A stretch of 64,000 bases of DNA from Porphyromonas pasteri (lineage in GTDB: Bacteria; Bacteroidota; Bacteroidia; Bacteroidales; Porphyromonadaceae). The notes below the pieces were generated by a model. It had not been told where the DNA came from, did not search any database, and worked only from the letters and a program-made list of their open reading frames with translations. The position numbers and the translations under genes were made by a program. Below, piece by piece: positions 16,264 to 24,617 of this stretch. The stretch spans positions 186,001 through 250,000 of the forward strand of contig NZ_BMPU01000003.1 in the NCBI RefSeq assembly GCF_014647755.1. The letters run 5' to 3'. Positions within the stretch are counted from its first letter, which is position 1. Each line of letters begins with the position of its first letter.

Positions 16264-18432
16264 TTAGTGATTGTCACCCTGATAGGTGAGCGAATAGGGA
16301 TGCAGGACGCGAGCACTCCACTTAGCAGCTTGCGAAGCAGAGCTATATTCCTCATTGCCGTAGAACCCATAGCGCCCGATACAGGGAGCCGTGACATAGC
16401 GCCCACGGCTGTCTGGACTGAAGTTCGAGGGATCAAGCGACCAGTAAGCAGCACGTACCCCACGCTGCTTGATGTCCCCTTCATACGTACCAGGGACGAA
16501 GAACCAGCGTACGACCTTATTCGCTGTATTCTGATGATCATCCCAGAAGGACTGAGGGATGAACTCCTTGATATCCCCGACGAAGTACTTACCGAGATAG
16601 ACTGCCGTAGCCTCGATATAGCACATATAGGGGTTCTTACTATTGGAGCCCTTACCCGTGTAGAAGACGGGCGTGAAGCGGTAGACCGCCTGATGATCGC
16701 TACGCACAGGGCGGCCTGCGACGGCTGCGAGCGTGTCGTGACGGAAGAGCAGTGAGGTAGAGACGTGCTTAGCTCCATCAGAATAGGTGATGACGCGCTC
16801 GCGACGAGGCTGCTGGAGCTTACCGCCCTCGATCGGAGTGAATACACGCTCAGCCATGACGATACGGCCATCGGAGACGGCTGGAGGGGTATTACCGTCA
16901 TAGCGCTTGTTGCTATAGAAGACGGCGTTGCTACGGGTGATCCCTGCTAACGCCAGCGTGTTGTGGTCAGGGATATAGTAGTTCGTCCCGTCGATCTGGA
17001 TGGGAGTCGTCTGACGTGGCTGTGCGGGATTAGAGCGATCCAGATAGCGGCTGAGCTGATCGAGCGTGAAGAGGCTGACATTCTCATTGATCTGCTCCTC
17101 GGTCTCTGGGAGGAAGAAGAGACGAGGCTGGGTCTGCTGCTTGCTACCTGCAGCGGCATAGGAGAGGGGGCGACGAGACATATAGCCCAGCTGGATATTG
17201 GGCTGCTCATAGAGCTCGCAGTTCATATGGTAGGCCTTCCCACTCTTGAGGTTGAGGTCAGTCCCCATAATAGGCACGATCGCCATGTTAGGCTTAGCGA
17301 TGCTCTGTCCACCTTCGCTCGCACCGACAGCATAGACGTGCGTCGTGGCATAGCGCGAGGCGGCTTCTGGATCGATAGAGCGAGAGGCCTCTGGGAAGAT
17401 CACCTGATAGCTGGGGCTTGACTCTGCTGTGCCATCATTGTAGCCGAAGCTCGTGCGAGAAGCTGCGCGTGAGGTAGGATACCACACAACGACCGCATCA
17501 GAGGTCGTGCTACCCGAAGCCAGATTAGAGACGGGGAAGTCGTAGGAGTGGGTGTGGTTCTCGTAGTTTGAGCTGTAGCCCAACCAAGAGGGAAGCTCAT
17601 TAGCACCGAGCTTATCCAGTAGACCTGGGTTGAGGTCAATCTTAGCCTCGGGCAGGAGGACGTTTGAGACGACCTTGATAGCCGAGAGGCTAAGAGCCTT
17701 CGTACGGGAGTTGTGTACGGTGTAGGCTACCATCGTCCCGAGAGGACGGAGATGGAAGCTGGGATTCACCAGCTTACTTCTGCCCCCTGCAACCTTCATC
17801 TTAGCGAGGCGAGTCCAGGGAGAGGCATAGGGGACTTCAAGAGAGAAGGTCCAATTCTGCGTTGTATTGACCAAGCCCTGCTCACCACCAGCACGTAGAG
17901 ACTTATAGGTAAGGATAAGATCCGAGGCAGGGACTCTTCCAGCAGGAGTTAGATTCAGCTCGAAGTCATCGGGCACGAGGTAAAGTATGGCCTCCCACTC
18001 ATAGCGTTCGAAGGGAATGTGCGTGGGTAGATTGATAGACTCTCCACGGATCGTGAGGGCCTTCTTACCATTGCGCTTCCACTTCATCAGGGAGTAGATG
18101 TAGGGAGCTTGGCCGTTGGGCTGATTCTGCCCGACTGTACGAAGGATCACAAGCCCCTTGTACTCGGTCTTGCTTTCATCAAGCTCAAGGGCAATCTTTT
18201 TGGGGCCATTGTAGGCAAAGCCGAGGGACTTGGCTTCTGCACCAGAGCCAAGGACAGGGAGCTCCTCGGCGGATGCTTCGATATCCAGCTCGATGGACTC
18301 CCCAGTGTTGGTAGATGACAGGGTAATTCGACTGTCGTCCTCAGCGTGCGTGATGGTAGGTGCATCTGCTGTCTTGGAGCACGAAGTGCCAGCAAGAAGA
18401 AGGACAAACATTAGGCTCAAAGGCCGAATCAT
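16264..18432 (-). CDS. Large lipoprotein, possibly a fimbria-associated or adhesin subunit
   Basis: This protein of about 722 residues begins MIRPLSLMFVLLLAGTSC, a lipoprotein signal with Cys at position 18; an alternative Met lies at 18453. The mature part is Ser/Tyr/Asn rich and reads as beta-sandwich domains. The segments SGKAYHMNCELYEQPNIQLGYMSRRP and the long C-terminal region with many Trp and Tyr residues recall large tip or anchor subunits of Bacteroidota fimbriae. I cannot confirm any family. It is monocistronic, with a terminator on its 3' side and no fimbrial shaft gene nearby. Surface adhesion is therefore only a guess; the lipoprotein signal is clear. Confidence 0.75.
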   Translation of the reverse strand: MIRPLSLMFVLLLAGTSCSKTADAPTITHAEDDSRITLSSTNTGESIELDIEASAEELPVLGSGAEAKSLGFAYNGPKKIALELDESKTEYKGLVILRTVGQNQPNGQAPYIYSLMKWKRNGKKALTIRGESINLPTHIPFERYEWEAILYLVPDDFELNLTPAGRVPASDLILTYKSLRAGGEQGLVNTTQNWTFSLEVPYASPWTRLAKMKVAGGRSKLVNPSFHLRPLGTMVAYTVHNSRTKALSLSAIKVVSNVLLPEAKIDLNPGLLDKLGANELPSWLGYSSNYENHTHSYDFPVSNLASGSTTSDAVVVWYPTSRAASRTSFGYNDGTAESSPSYQVIFPEASRSIDPEAASRYATTHVYAVGASEGGQSIAKPNMAIVPIMGTDLNLKSGKAYHMNCELYEQPNIQLGYMSRRPLSYAAAGSKQQTQPRLFFLPETEEQINENVSLFTLDQLSRYLDRSNPAQPRQTTPIQIDGTNYYIPDHNTLALAGITRSNAVFYSNKRYDGNTPPAVSDGRIVMAERVFTPIEGGKLQQPRRERVITYSDGAKHVSTSLLFRHDTLAAVAGRPVRSDHQAVYRFTPVFYTGKGSNSKNPYMCYIEATAVYLGKYFVGDIKEFIPQSFWDDHQNTANKVVRWFFVPGTYEGDIKQRGVRAAYWSLDPSNFSPDSRGRYVTAPCIGRYGFYGNEEYSSASQAAKWSARVLHPYSLTYQGDNH

Positions 18433-18688
18433 ACGGTAATAAGAACCAAACATGATGAGATTAGGGATGAGCGAGGCTGCGCAGTTACGAAGCCCCTTAC
18501 AATGTTAGTAGGGTGTGTGGTACGAAAGGGGAGATGCTGCTCTCATAGGAAATACTCTATACGCACCCACGGTATATAGAACGTCTATACTAAAAACATA
18601 GTACATTCCTCTACCAATAAGATGCGCTACCGAACCATTAAATTAGTCTTTTATGAGCAAAGCGCCCCTACCCATAGAGAGGGAAGAG

Positions 18689-18739
18689 ACCAAAAACAAG
18701 CGAGGGCGGAGCGACTCCAAGAGTCACTCCGCCCTCGCT
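18689..18739 (-). terminator. Terminator of the rdgB-plsC operon
   Basis: AGCGAGGGCGGAG at 18699 pairs with CTCCGCCCTCGCT ending at 18739. A T-rich stretch (TTGTTTTTGG) follows on the minus strand. The rest of 18454-18778 shows no gene. Confidence 0.85.
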
Positions 18740-18778
18740 GTGGTAGAAGTCTTTAGATATGTCTCACACTACGAGGAA

Positions 18779-19531
18779 CTACCCTTCAGCGGGTAGAGCC
18801 GAGGCGATGGTCTGCTGCGCAAGGCGGGCTGAGGCGGGGATATGTGCCGGCGGAGTGCCCTGCTCACTCATATGAAATGCGGGGTGTACCGTCAGCACCA
18901 CGCGACGTGGATGCGGCAGGTAGGTACCACGCGGTAGGACCTCAAAGGCCCCATCGATCGTGACGGGCAGGATGGGGACATCCAGCTCCGAGGCCATCAC
19001 GAAAGCTCCCTTCTTGAAGCGGGTAAGACGTCCCGTCTCGGTACGACTTCCCTCGGGGAAGATGAATATAGAGTTGCCTGTCGCCAGGACTTTCTTGGCG
19101 TCCTCGATCGTCTGTGCAATAGAAGAGACACGCGTCTCATCGACAAAGATGAAGTGTGCAGCTTCACACGCCTTACCCACAAGCGGGAGACGGCGAAGCT
19201 CGGACTTCATCACCCACTTGAAGGGGATACCTATATAGGCATTGAGGACGAATATATCGTAGGCGCTCTGATGGTTGGCTACCACTACGCAGGGCGCATC
19301 GGATGTCGGTAGATTCTCTCGCCCACGCACCTCGACACGGCACAGCGAGACGGCCAGGCACGTCCAAGACCAGAGCTTAGTAGCTCGGCTGATGAAAGAT
19401 GCCGGGGCGCCTGTATAGCTCGCGATGATGATCGTAAGGCAGCAGACGATCGTAGCTAGGACAAGGAGCGGTCCACCTATCAGGAAGAAATAGATGAGGT
19501 AGACGATGCGACCGAGCGTGAGAGACTTCAT
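18779..19531 (-). CDS. plsC: 1-acyl-sn-glycerol-3-phosphate acyltransferase (PlsC family)
   Basis: This 250-residue membrane-bound acyltransferase makes phosphatidic acid from lysophosphatidic acid. Two hydrophobic stretches occupy the first 65 residues. The catalytic NHxxxxD motif appears as NHQSAYD, followed by FKWVMKSELRRLPLVG, FVDETR, the glycerol-phosphate-binding FPEGSR and VPILPVTIDG, all in the family's usual order. It lies 27 bp downstream of rdgB on the same strand, so the two are probably co-transcribed. Confidence 0.93.
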   Translation of the reverse strand: MKSLTLGRIVYLIYFFLIGGPLLVLATIVCCLTIIIASYTGAPASFISRATKLWSWTCLAVSLCRVEVRGRENLPTSDAPCVVVANHQSAYDIFVLNAYIGIPFKWVMKSELRRLPLVGKACEAAHFIFVDETRVSSIAQTIEDAKKVLATGNSIFIFPEGSRTETGRLTRFKKGAFVMASELDVPILPVTIDGAFEVLPRGTYLPHPRRVVLTVHPAFHMSEQGTPPAHIPASARLAQQTIASALPAEG

Positions 19532-19558
19532 AGGACTACTTATGTATTCACCTTATCA

Positions 19559-20152
19559 CTATTCATCGAGAGGCAGAGCATGGAGATAGCGGGCGAGGCG
19601 CTGGACAGCACGTCCGCGGTGGCTCATCGCATTCTTCTCCTCACTACTCAGCTCGGCGAAAGTCTGCTGGCATCCCTCCGGACGGAAGACGGGGTCATAG
19701 CCGAAGCCATGGTCACCTGAGCGCTCGAGCGTGATCTCGCCATTGACTGCACCCTCGAAGAAGTGCGTCCCGTATTCGTCGATGAGAGCGATGACGGTAC
19801 GGAAGCAGGCACGACGTGGGGCAGGCACCCCCTTGAGACGCTCCAGAAGGAGGGCTACATTCTCTTCGAAGGTCGCATGCTCCCCTGCGAAGCGTGCGGA
19901 GTAGACTCCAGGAGCTCCGTCAAGAGCCTCGACCTCAAGCCCCGTATCATCGGCAAAGCAATAGAGCCCGTAGCGCTCCCAGACGTGACGCGCCTTGATG
20001 AGAGCATTCCCCTCCAGGGTATCGGCAGTCTCAGGGATCTCCTCGTGACACCCGATGTCAGCGAGACTGACCACCTCCAGACGTCCGGAGAAGAGGGCAC
20101 GGACCTCCTCCAGCTTATGAGCATTATTGCTCGCAAATACCAGCTTTTTCAT
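19559..20152 (-). CDS. rdgB: RdgB/HAM1 non-canonical purine NTP pyrophosphatase
   Basis: This 197-residue enzyme hydrolyses ITP, dITP and XTP to monophosphates, cleaning the nucleotide pool. Family motifs are complete: the N-terminal FASNNAHKLEEV, FADDTGLEVEALDGAPGVYSARFAG, DHGFGYDPVF, and the C-terminal SHRGRA. Length is normal. It is the first gene of a two-gene operon with plsC. A TAAATTTG box lies at 20221-20228 on the same strand. Confidence 0.96.
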   Translation of the reverse strand: MKKLVFASNNAHKLEEVRALFSGRLEVVSLADIGCHEEIPETADTLEGNALIKARHVWERYGLYCFADDTGLEVEALDGAPGVYSARFAGEHATFEENVALLLERLKGVPAPRRACFRTVIALIDEYGTHFFEGAVNGEITLERSGDHGFGYDPVFRPEGCQQTFAELSSEEKNAMSHRGRAVQRLARYLHALPLDE

Positions 20153-20220
20153 ACATTTGTTTCATAAGCACAGCCTCACATAGAGCTTGAGAACTCACCA
20201 GTCAGGCTTCATGAGTGAGG

Positions 20221-20228
20221 CAAATTTA
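20221..20228 (-). promoter_or_regulatory. -7 box for rdgB
   Basis: The minus strand reads TAAATTTG then CC, matching TAnnTTTG, about 70 bp from the rdgB start. Confidence 0.5.
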
Positions 20229-20246
20229 GGGATAATAAACATATCT

Positions 20247-20621
20247 ATGGATATTGAGCAGCTGCACGACTACTGTCTCTCGCTCCCGCACAGCAGTGAG
20301 GGTATGCCCTTTGGGGACGGATATATCGTATATAAAGTCGTGGATCGCGTCTTCGCTATCATGGCTCCAGATGGCGGTGAGCCCCGGCTCTCTCTCAAGT
20401 GCGATCCCGACAGAGCTGAGGATCTCCGAGCTGCTTACCCTGCCATCATACCAGGCTACCACCTCAACAAAAAGTACTGGAATACCCTGCTCCTCGATCA
20501 GCTCCTCCCACCGAAGCTCCTTCGCTCCCTCATCCGCCACTCGTGGAATGAGGCCTCAGCTAAGCTCACGAAGCGGGTACGCACTGAGCTCGGTATCACT
20601 CCCCTACCCGAAGAAGACTAA
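20247..20621 (+). CDS. MmcQ/YjbR-family protein
   Basis: This 124-residue protein starts at the ATG at 20247 (MDIEQLHDYCLSLPHSSEG). The usual MmcQ/YjbR features follow: MPFGDGYIVYKVVDRVFAIM, RLSLKCDPDRAEDLRAAYPAIIPGYHLNKKYWNTLLLD and a C-terminal helix pair. Members fold like a double-wing DNA-binding domain but no firm function is known. An earlier in-frame Met at 20187 would add 20 residues with no family match. It heads a short co-directional run with birA and a SpoU methyltransferase gene, 38 bp before birA. Confidence 0.9.
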   Translation: MDIEQLHDYCLSLPHSSEGMPFGDGYIVYKVVDRVFAIMAPDGGEPRLSLKCDPDRAEDLRAAYPAIIPGYHLNKKYWNTLLLDQLLPPKLLRSLIRHSWNEASAKLTKRVRTELGITPLPEED

Positions 20622-20659
20622 CCCCACCTATTCACCCACCCTCAATATTACCTAAGCAC

Positions 20660-21418
20660 ATGGATACTTCACTGCTTGAATTCATCGACCAGGTAGACAG
20701 CACGAATACCTATCTCACAGGTCAGATCGCCTCGGGGCGTGACCTCCCTCAGCTCCACACCGTCGTATGCCGCCAGCAGACGGCAGGGCGTGGCATGCGA
20801 GGCAACACCTGGACCTCGCGCCCAGGAGATAGCTTGACCTTCTCCATCCTCCTGCGCTCCGACATGCTGCAGGGCAAGCAGCAGTTCGCCGTCTCGGAGC
20901 TGGCAGCCTGGGCAGTGATGCGCACCTTCGCCTCCTATATGACCGACGACCAGAAGCAGCAGCTCCGCGTCAAGTGGCCCAACGATATCTTCTACGGTGA
21001 CCGCAAGCTCGCTGGTATCCTCATCGAGCACAGCCTCACGGGAGCCCGAGTAGACTACTCGGTCATCGGCATCGGGATGAATATCAATGACGAAGCCTTC
21101 CCACCCGAGCTCCCCTCAGCTATCTCCCTGCGTATGATCACGGGCAGAAGCCTCGAGCCCATGGAAGTCCTCATCCGTCTGCATAGCGAGCTCTCACAGC
21201 TGCTCCCCGACTTCCTCCTCGGTCGCTACCAAGATGTGCACCGCCACTATATGAAGTATCTGTATCGCAGAGACGGCTTCTTCCCCTTCACCGATATCCA
21301 GGGGCAGTTCCGCGCACAGATCAAGGACGTCACTCCCGAAGGCCGCCTCGTCCTACAGCGTGAGGATGGCTGGGAGCGTGCCTATGCCTTCAAGGAAGTC
21401 CGCTTCGATGCTGAGTAA
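20660..21418 (+). CDS. birA: Biotin--[acetyl-CoA-carboxylase] ligase
   Basis: This 252-residue enzyme attaches biotin to the carboxyl-carrier protein through biotinyl-AMP. It shows VDSTNTYL, QTAGRGMRGNTWTS (the biotin/ATP-binding GRGxxG loop), KWPNDIFYGDRKLAGILIE and IGIGMNIN. It lacks the N-terminal winged-helix repressor domain of E. coli BirA, so it should be an enzyme only. The next gene overlaps its 3' end by 11 bp, indicating translational coupling. Confidence 0.95.
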   Translation: MDTSLLEFIDQVDSTNTYLTGQIASGRDLPQLHTVVCRQQTAGRGMRGNTWTSRPGDSLTFSILLRSDMLQGKQQFAVSELAAWAVMRTFASYMTDDQKQQLRVKWPNDIFYGDRKLAGILIEHSLTGARVDYSVIGIGMNINDEAFPPELPSAISLRMITGRSLEPMEVLIRLHSELSQLLPDFLLGRYQDVHRHYMKYLYRRDGFFPFTDIQGQFRAQIKDVTPEGRLVLQREDGWERAYAFKEVRFDAE

Positions 21419-22193
21419 GGCGGAGATCAAGGACATCCGCAGCCTCCACGATGCTAAGGGCCGCTCATCACAGCAGCGCTTCATCGCCGAGGGAATTAAG
21501 CTCACAGGGGAGATGCTCGGCGCCTTCCCCTGTGAGCTTCTTCTTGCTGATGAAGAGACGGCGCGTGACATCGGCCGACAGCTCGACAAGCTACCGCAAG
21601 CCCTCCGCCCCAAGCGCCTCGAGGTCGTGCCCGAGAGCTTCGACTGGGGGCGTGTGAGTTCGCAGCGCCAGCCTCAGCCCCTTCTTGGGGTCTTCACCCT
21701 CCCCCAAGAGGACGAAGGAAGTCCCATCGCCTCGGGCGTCAGCCTACTCCTTGATCGCATCCAAGATCCAGGGAACCTCGGTACGATCATCCGCACGGCG
21801 GACTGGTTCGGCATTGAGCACCTCTACCTCGCACCAGGCACCGCCGATCCCTTCGCTCCGAAGGTCGTGCAGGCCACGATGGGCGCACTCACCCGTGTCA
21901 AGATCCATCGTCTAAGCGACACAGTCACCTTCCTCAAGGGCTTCTCGGGGCCACGCCTCGGCACCTTCCTCGGGGGCGAAGACCTCTACACGACGGAGCT
22001 TCCCACGGGGAAGGACGAACCCGTGCTACTCATTATGGGCAACGAAGGTCAAGGCATCCACCCCGATCTGGAGCCGCACATCGATCGTCGCATCACGATC
22101 CCGCCCTATCCAGCGGAGAACTCACATACCGAATCCCTCAATGTAGCCATCGCCACGGCGCTCCTCCTCGGTGAGCTCCGCCGTCGCCTCTAA
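21408..22193 (+). CDS. SpoU/TrmH-family RNA 2'-O-methyltransferase
   Basis: This 261-residue SAM-dependent ribose methyltransferase starts at the ATG at 21408, inside the last codons of birA. An N-terminal substrate-binding domain (about residues 1-100, with HDAKGRSSQQRFIAEG) precedes the knotted SPOUT domain. The SPOUT motifs are LLLDRIQDPGNLGTIIRTADWFG (motif 1), LIMGNEGQGI (motif 2) and RITIPPYPAENSHTESLNVAIATALLLGE (motif 3). The target could be 23S rRNA or tRNA; the sequence does not decide this. Confidence 0.93.
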   Translation: MLSKAEIKDIRSLHDAKGRSSQQRFIAEGIKLTGEMLGAFPCELLLADEETARDIGRQLDKLPQALRPKRLEVVPESFDWGRVSSQRQPQPLLGVFTLPQEDEGSPIASGVSLLLDRIQDPGNLGTIIRTADWFGIEHLYLAPGTADPFAPKVVQATMGALTRVKIHRLSDTVTFLKGFSGPRLGTFLGGEDLYTTELPTGKDEPVLLIMGNEGQGIHPDLEPHIDRRITIPPYPAENSHTESLNVAIATALLLGELRRRL

Positions 22194-22261
22194 GGCTGTA
22201 GTCACCACTTCATTAGCTTGCCTCCCACTGCATCTATTCGGATGCATCGGGGGGCAAATTT

Positions 22262-22548
22262 ATTCGCGCGGAGGGTATGAAAAGCGCCTTCCCATAGTGG
22301 TATTCTTCTATCTATGCACGTAGTCTTAAGGACCAGGCACGCAAATCCAAATATCCACGTACGTAGATATTAGAGCCACGTGCGTAGTCCAAACTTATCT
22401 GCCACTCGTCCATAACTTTTATCCCTACGCGGAGCAACAACCTAATATAGGTCACTTCACAAAGCTATATAGGGATCAGTCCAAAATGATATAGCTTTCG
22501 CCACCCTCCTATATAGCTCCACCCACGTACTCATATACCTATACATAA
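22262..22548 (+). repeat. Dispersed intergenic repeat, copy 3 (5'-truncated)
   Basis: This copy starts within the family, near GCGGAGGG before AAGCGCCTTCCCATAGTGG. It keeps the ACGTA sites, TGCCACTCGTCCATAACTTT and the phased CTATATAG units at about 22441, 22463, 22485, 22507 and 22529, exactly 22 bp apart. The left third of the element is missing. Confidence 0.85.
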
Positions 22549-22552
22549 TAAG

Positions 22553-22643
22553 GTAGCACTTCGCCCTACGACGTGCGTGGCGCAGACAAAGAAGGAGCCC
22601 TTTAACAAAGGGATGCCCAATGTAAAGAGGTGTAAGGTGCTAC
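22553..22643 (+). other. Possible structured RNA element upstream of the lipoprotein operon
   Basis: GTAGCAC at 22553 can pair with GTGCTAC at 22637. An inner hairpin CCCTTT-AAC-AAAGGG lies at 22598-22612. The arrangement of a closing stem around an inner hairpin, about 170 bp before a nine-gene operon, could be a leader structure. No known riboswitch consensus was recognised. No other feature was seen in 22644-22811. Confidence 0.25.
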
Positions 22644-22811
22644 TTCCTCTAACAAGCTCTCCTTCACCCCTTTCTTCACCCCAATATTCACCATAAATGG
22701 GTAGGCTATCGAAGAAAACTACCTACTAACGAGGATTGCGGATAGGTGAGATTCAGTATTTCTTTGTGTCAGCCATTTATAGCGTAGGATAGCTACATAA
22801 AGTACAAACAA

Positions 22812-24017
22812 ATGCAAAGAAACATGAGCGCACGCCACCTCCCCCTGATGCTATCGCTCTTACTCTTGCTCGGCAGCTGTCATGAGTCGGGCTATGACCC
22901 TGGCAAGGAGCTCTATGAGCAACAACTGCAACAGAAAGGTATGCTTGCCCATCAAATAGATAGCCTCTTCACCAGCGCATTCACCGATCCTCTCGGTGTG
23001 GAGCGAGGATTGGAAGAGATCTACCTTCATGGAGGAGTCTCAGCTGGTACATTGAGCAGCGATCCTTTCTTCCACAGCCAAGTCACCTACATCCGCAAAG
23101 CTCTCAGCTTCAGCTTACGCGCACACTCTTTGCAAGCCCTCTTGGCAAGTGAGCACTTCGACCACTTCCAGACGATGCTTCGCCAAGGCTCAGCTGGCTC
23201 CGCGTCAGAGGAATATCCAGCTACAGACCCTACGGTACTTCTTCAGATCCGCTCCGCTCTTGAGGGGGAGCTCCGACAGTTCCTCGAGAAGGAAGCTCCG
23301 AGCTATGCGCTGCGAGACCAGCAGAAGGAGGAGCAGATTCGCACCTTCGTACAAGAGCGAGCTATCGGCCGTATAGACCAAGAGCTGGCATCATATAAGA
23401 CCTTCACGGGTCGTGAGGCCGAGCTTGAGGGGAAAGTATGGCATCAGGAGGCATACAAGCGTGGTGAGGACTCAGGCTATAGCCTCCGAATCCCCTACAC
23501 CATGGAGAAGCTCTTCGAGGGGAAGGTCACCTTCGGGCGAGACCATCAGCTGCAGCTGGACTCCCTTCAGCTCCCCACGAGCTACTACTCCTTCACCTAC
23601 GGCTACCAGCGCGGGGAGATCTTCAAGTCCTTTGAGGGTAGGGGGCGTGGCATTGACAACTCGATCTTTGCCGTGCTCAATGGCCCGATGGAGCCCACGG
23701 GACAGAGGTATTATTTCGGCGAGCGCTATCTGACGCTCATCCTTCCGCTCAAGCCCTCGACAGACTATCCCAAGAGCAGTCGCTACACCATCGCTATCAC
23801 CCTCGAGTACGATCAAGCCAAGTACAAGGACAGTCCTCGTCAGCTGATCCCCCGCTACGAATATGGCTTGGACGACACGGGACAGGAAGGGCCACTCGAC
23901 CCCTACCTCTTCTATAGTATCTACGACGAGCGCCAGCATTGGGGCACGATCCTGGTGCGAAACTATGCCCCCAACTATGTATGGGCTGGCCCTGTGAGCT
24001 TCCGTCCCGCACCCTAA
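22812..24017 (+). CDS. Lipoprotein of unknown function, first gene of the uptake-like operon
   Basis: This 401-residue protein has a lipoprotein signal (LSLLLLLGSC, Cys at about 23). A Gln/Glu-rich helical region (about residues 30-200, with KEEQIRTFVQERAIGRIDQELASYK) is followed by a beta-rich C-terminal half with many Tyr residues (YYSFTYGYQRGEIFKSFEGRGRGID). I do not recognise the family. It starts a block of nine co-directional genes with gaps under about 30 bp that includes one TonB-dependent receptor. A surface or periplasmic accessory role in ligand capture is therefore inferred. No clean TAnnTTTG box was found; TATTTCTTTG near 22758 is an imperfect candidate. Confidence 0.8.
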   Translation: MQRNMSARHLPLMLSLLLLLGSCHESGYDPGKELYEQQLQQKGMLAHQIDSLFTSAFTDPLGVERGLEEIYLHGGVSAGTLSSDPFFHSQVTYIRKALSFSLRAHSLQALLASEHFDHFQTMLRQGSAGSASEEYPATDPTVLLQIRSALEGELRQFLEKEAPSYALRDQQKEEQIRTFVQERAIGRIDQELASYKTFTGREAELEGKVWHQEAYKRGEDSGYSLRIPYTMEKLFEGKVTFGRDHQLQLDSLQLPTSYYSFTYGYQRGEIFKSFEGRGRGIDNSIFAVLNGPMEPTGQRYYFGERYLTLILPLKPSTDYPKSSRYTIAITLEYDQAKYKDSPRQLIPRYEYGLDDTGQEGPLDPYLFYSIYDERQHWGTILVRNYAPNYVWAGPVSFRPAP

Positions 24018-24030
24018 GTACCGACGAGCT

Positions 24031-24609
24031 ATGATGACACCGACACGACATATCCTCCAGATCATCCTCTTCATAAGTGCCCTATCGGCTGGACTACAGA
24101 GTTGCTTCAAGCGCGAGCTGGAGCACGAGGAGAACTACATCAATATCAAGCAGGATCCCAGTATCGCCGACAACGAAGTCCTGCGTTTCCGTACCTTCAA
24201 GCTTGATGACTATGACCGCTACATCATCTTTGGCAACAATAATGAGGTCAGTATCGACGGTACGGCACAGCTCCCACTCCTTCTATATTATGATGGTCAG
24301 AATCGCTCGGCGACGGTAGACCTCGGAGGCTGTATCTATGAGTATCAGACGCAGCTGGACAAGCTCACCTTCCGTGGGGCACTCTTGCGCAGTCCGATCT
24401 TCACGGAACCGATAGTCATAGACGCCGAGACCCTACTGAAGCGCCAAGGGAGCACGAGTCAGAGCCAAGACCGCTTCATCCTCCGCCTCAAAGCCTTCAC
24501 CCTGCCTGATGGCAAGCGCGTCAGCGTCGATGAGCGCCAGAGCTATCTTGACAAGCCTCTCGGCATCAGCATCGAGCCCCTCTATCACCTGACCTATTAC
24601 CGCAACTGA
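24031..24609 (+). CDS. Small lipoprotein of unknown function
   Basis: This 192-residue protein has a lipoprotein-type N-terminus (ILFISALSAGLQSC). The mature part is mostly beta, including VLRFRTFKLDDYDRYIIFGNNNEVSIDG, LLLYYDGQNRSATVDLGGCIYEYQTQLDKLTFRG and RFILRLKAFTLPDGKRVSVDERQSYLDK. It could fit a barrel or sandwich fold. It was compared by eye with HmuY, the hemophore-like lipoprotein placed before hmuR in P. gingivalis, but no clear similarity was seen. It lies 13 bp after the first gene and 8 bp before the receptor gene, a position where a ligand-binding partner would be expected. Confidence 0.8.
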   Translation: MMTPTRHILQIILFISALSAGLQSCFKRELEHEENYINIKQDPSIADNEVLRFRTFKLDDYDRYIIFGNNNEVSIDGTAQLPLLLYYDGQNRSATVDLGGCIYEYQTQLDKLTFRGALLRSPIFTEPIVIDAETLLKRQGSTSQSQDRFILRLKAFTLPDGKRVSVDERQSYLDKPLGISIEPLYHLTYYRN

Positions 24610-24617
24610 TACGCCCC

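Noticed and set aside
24031-24609. HmuY identity for the lipoprotein before the receptor
   Set aside because: The position fits, but no recognisable HmuY sequence was seen, so the gene is left unnamed.
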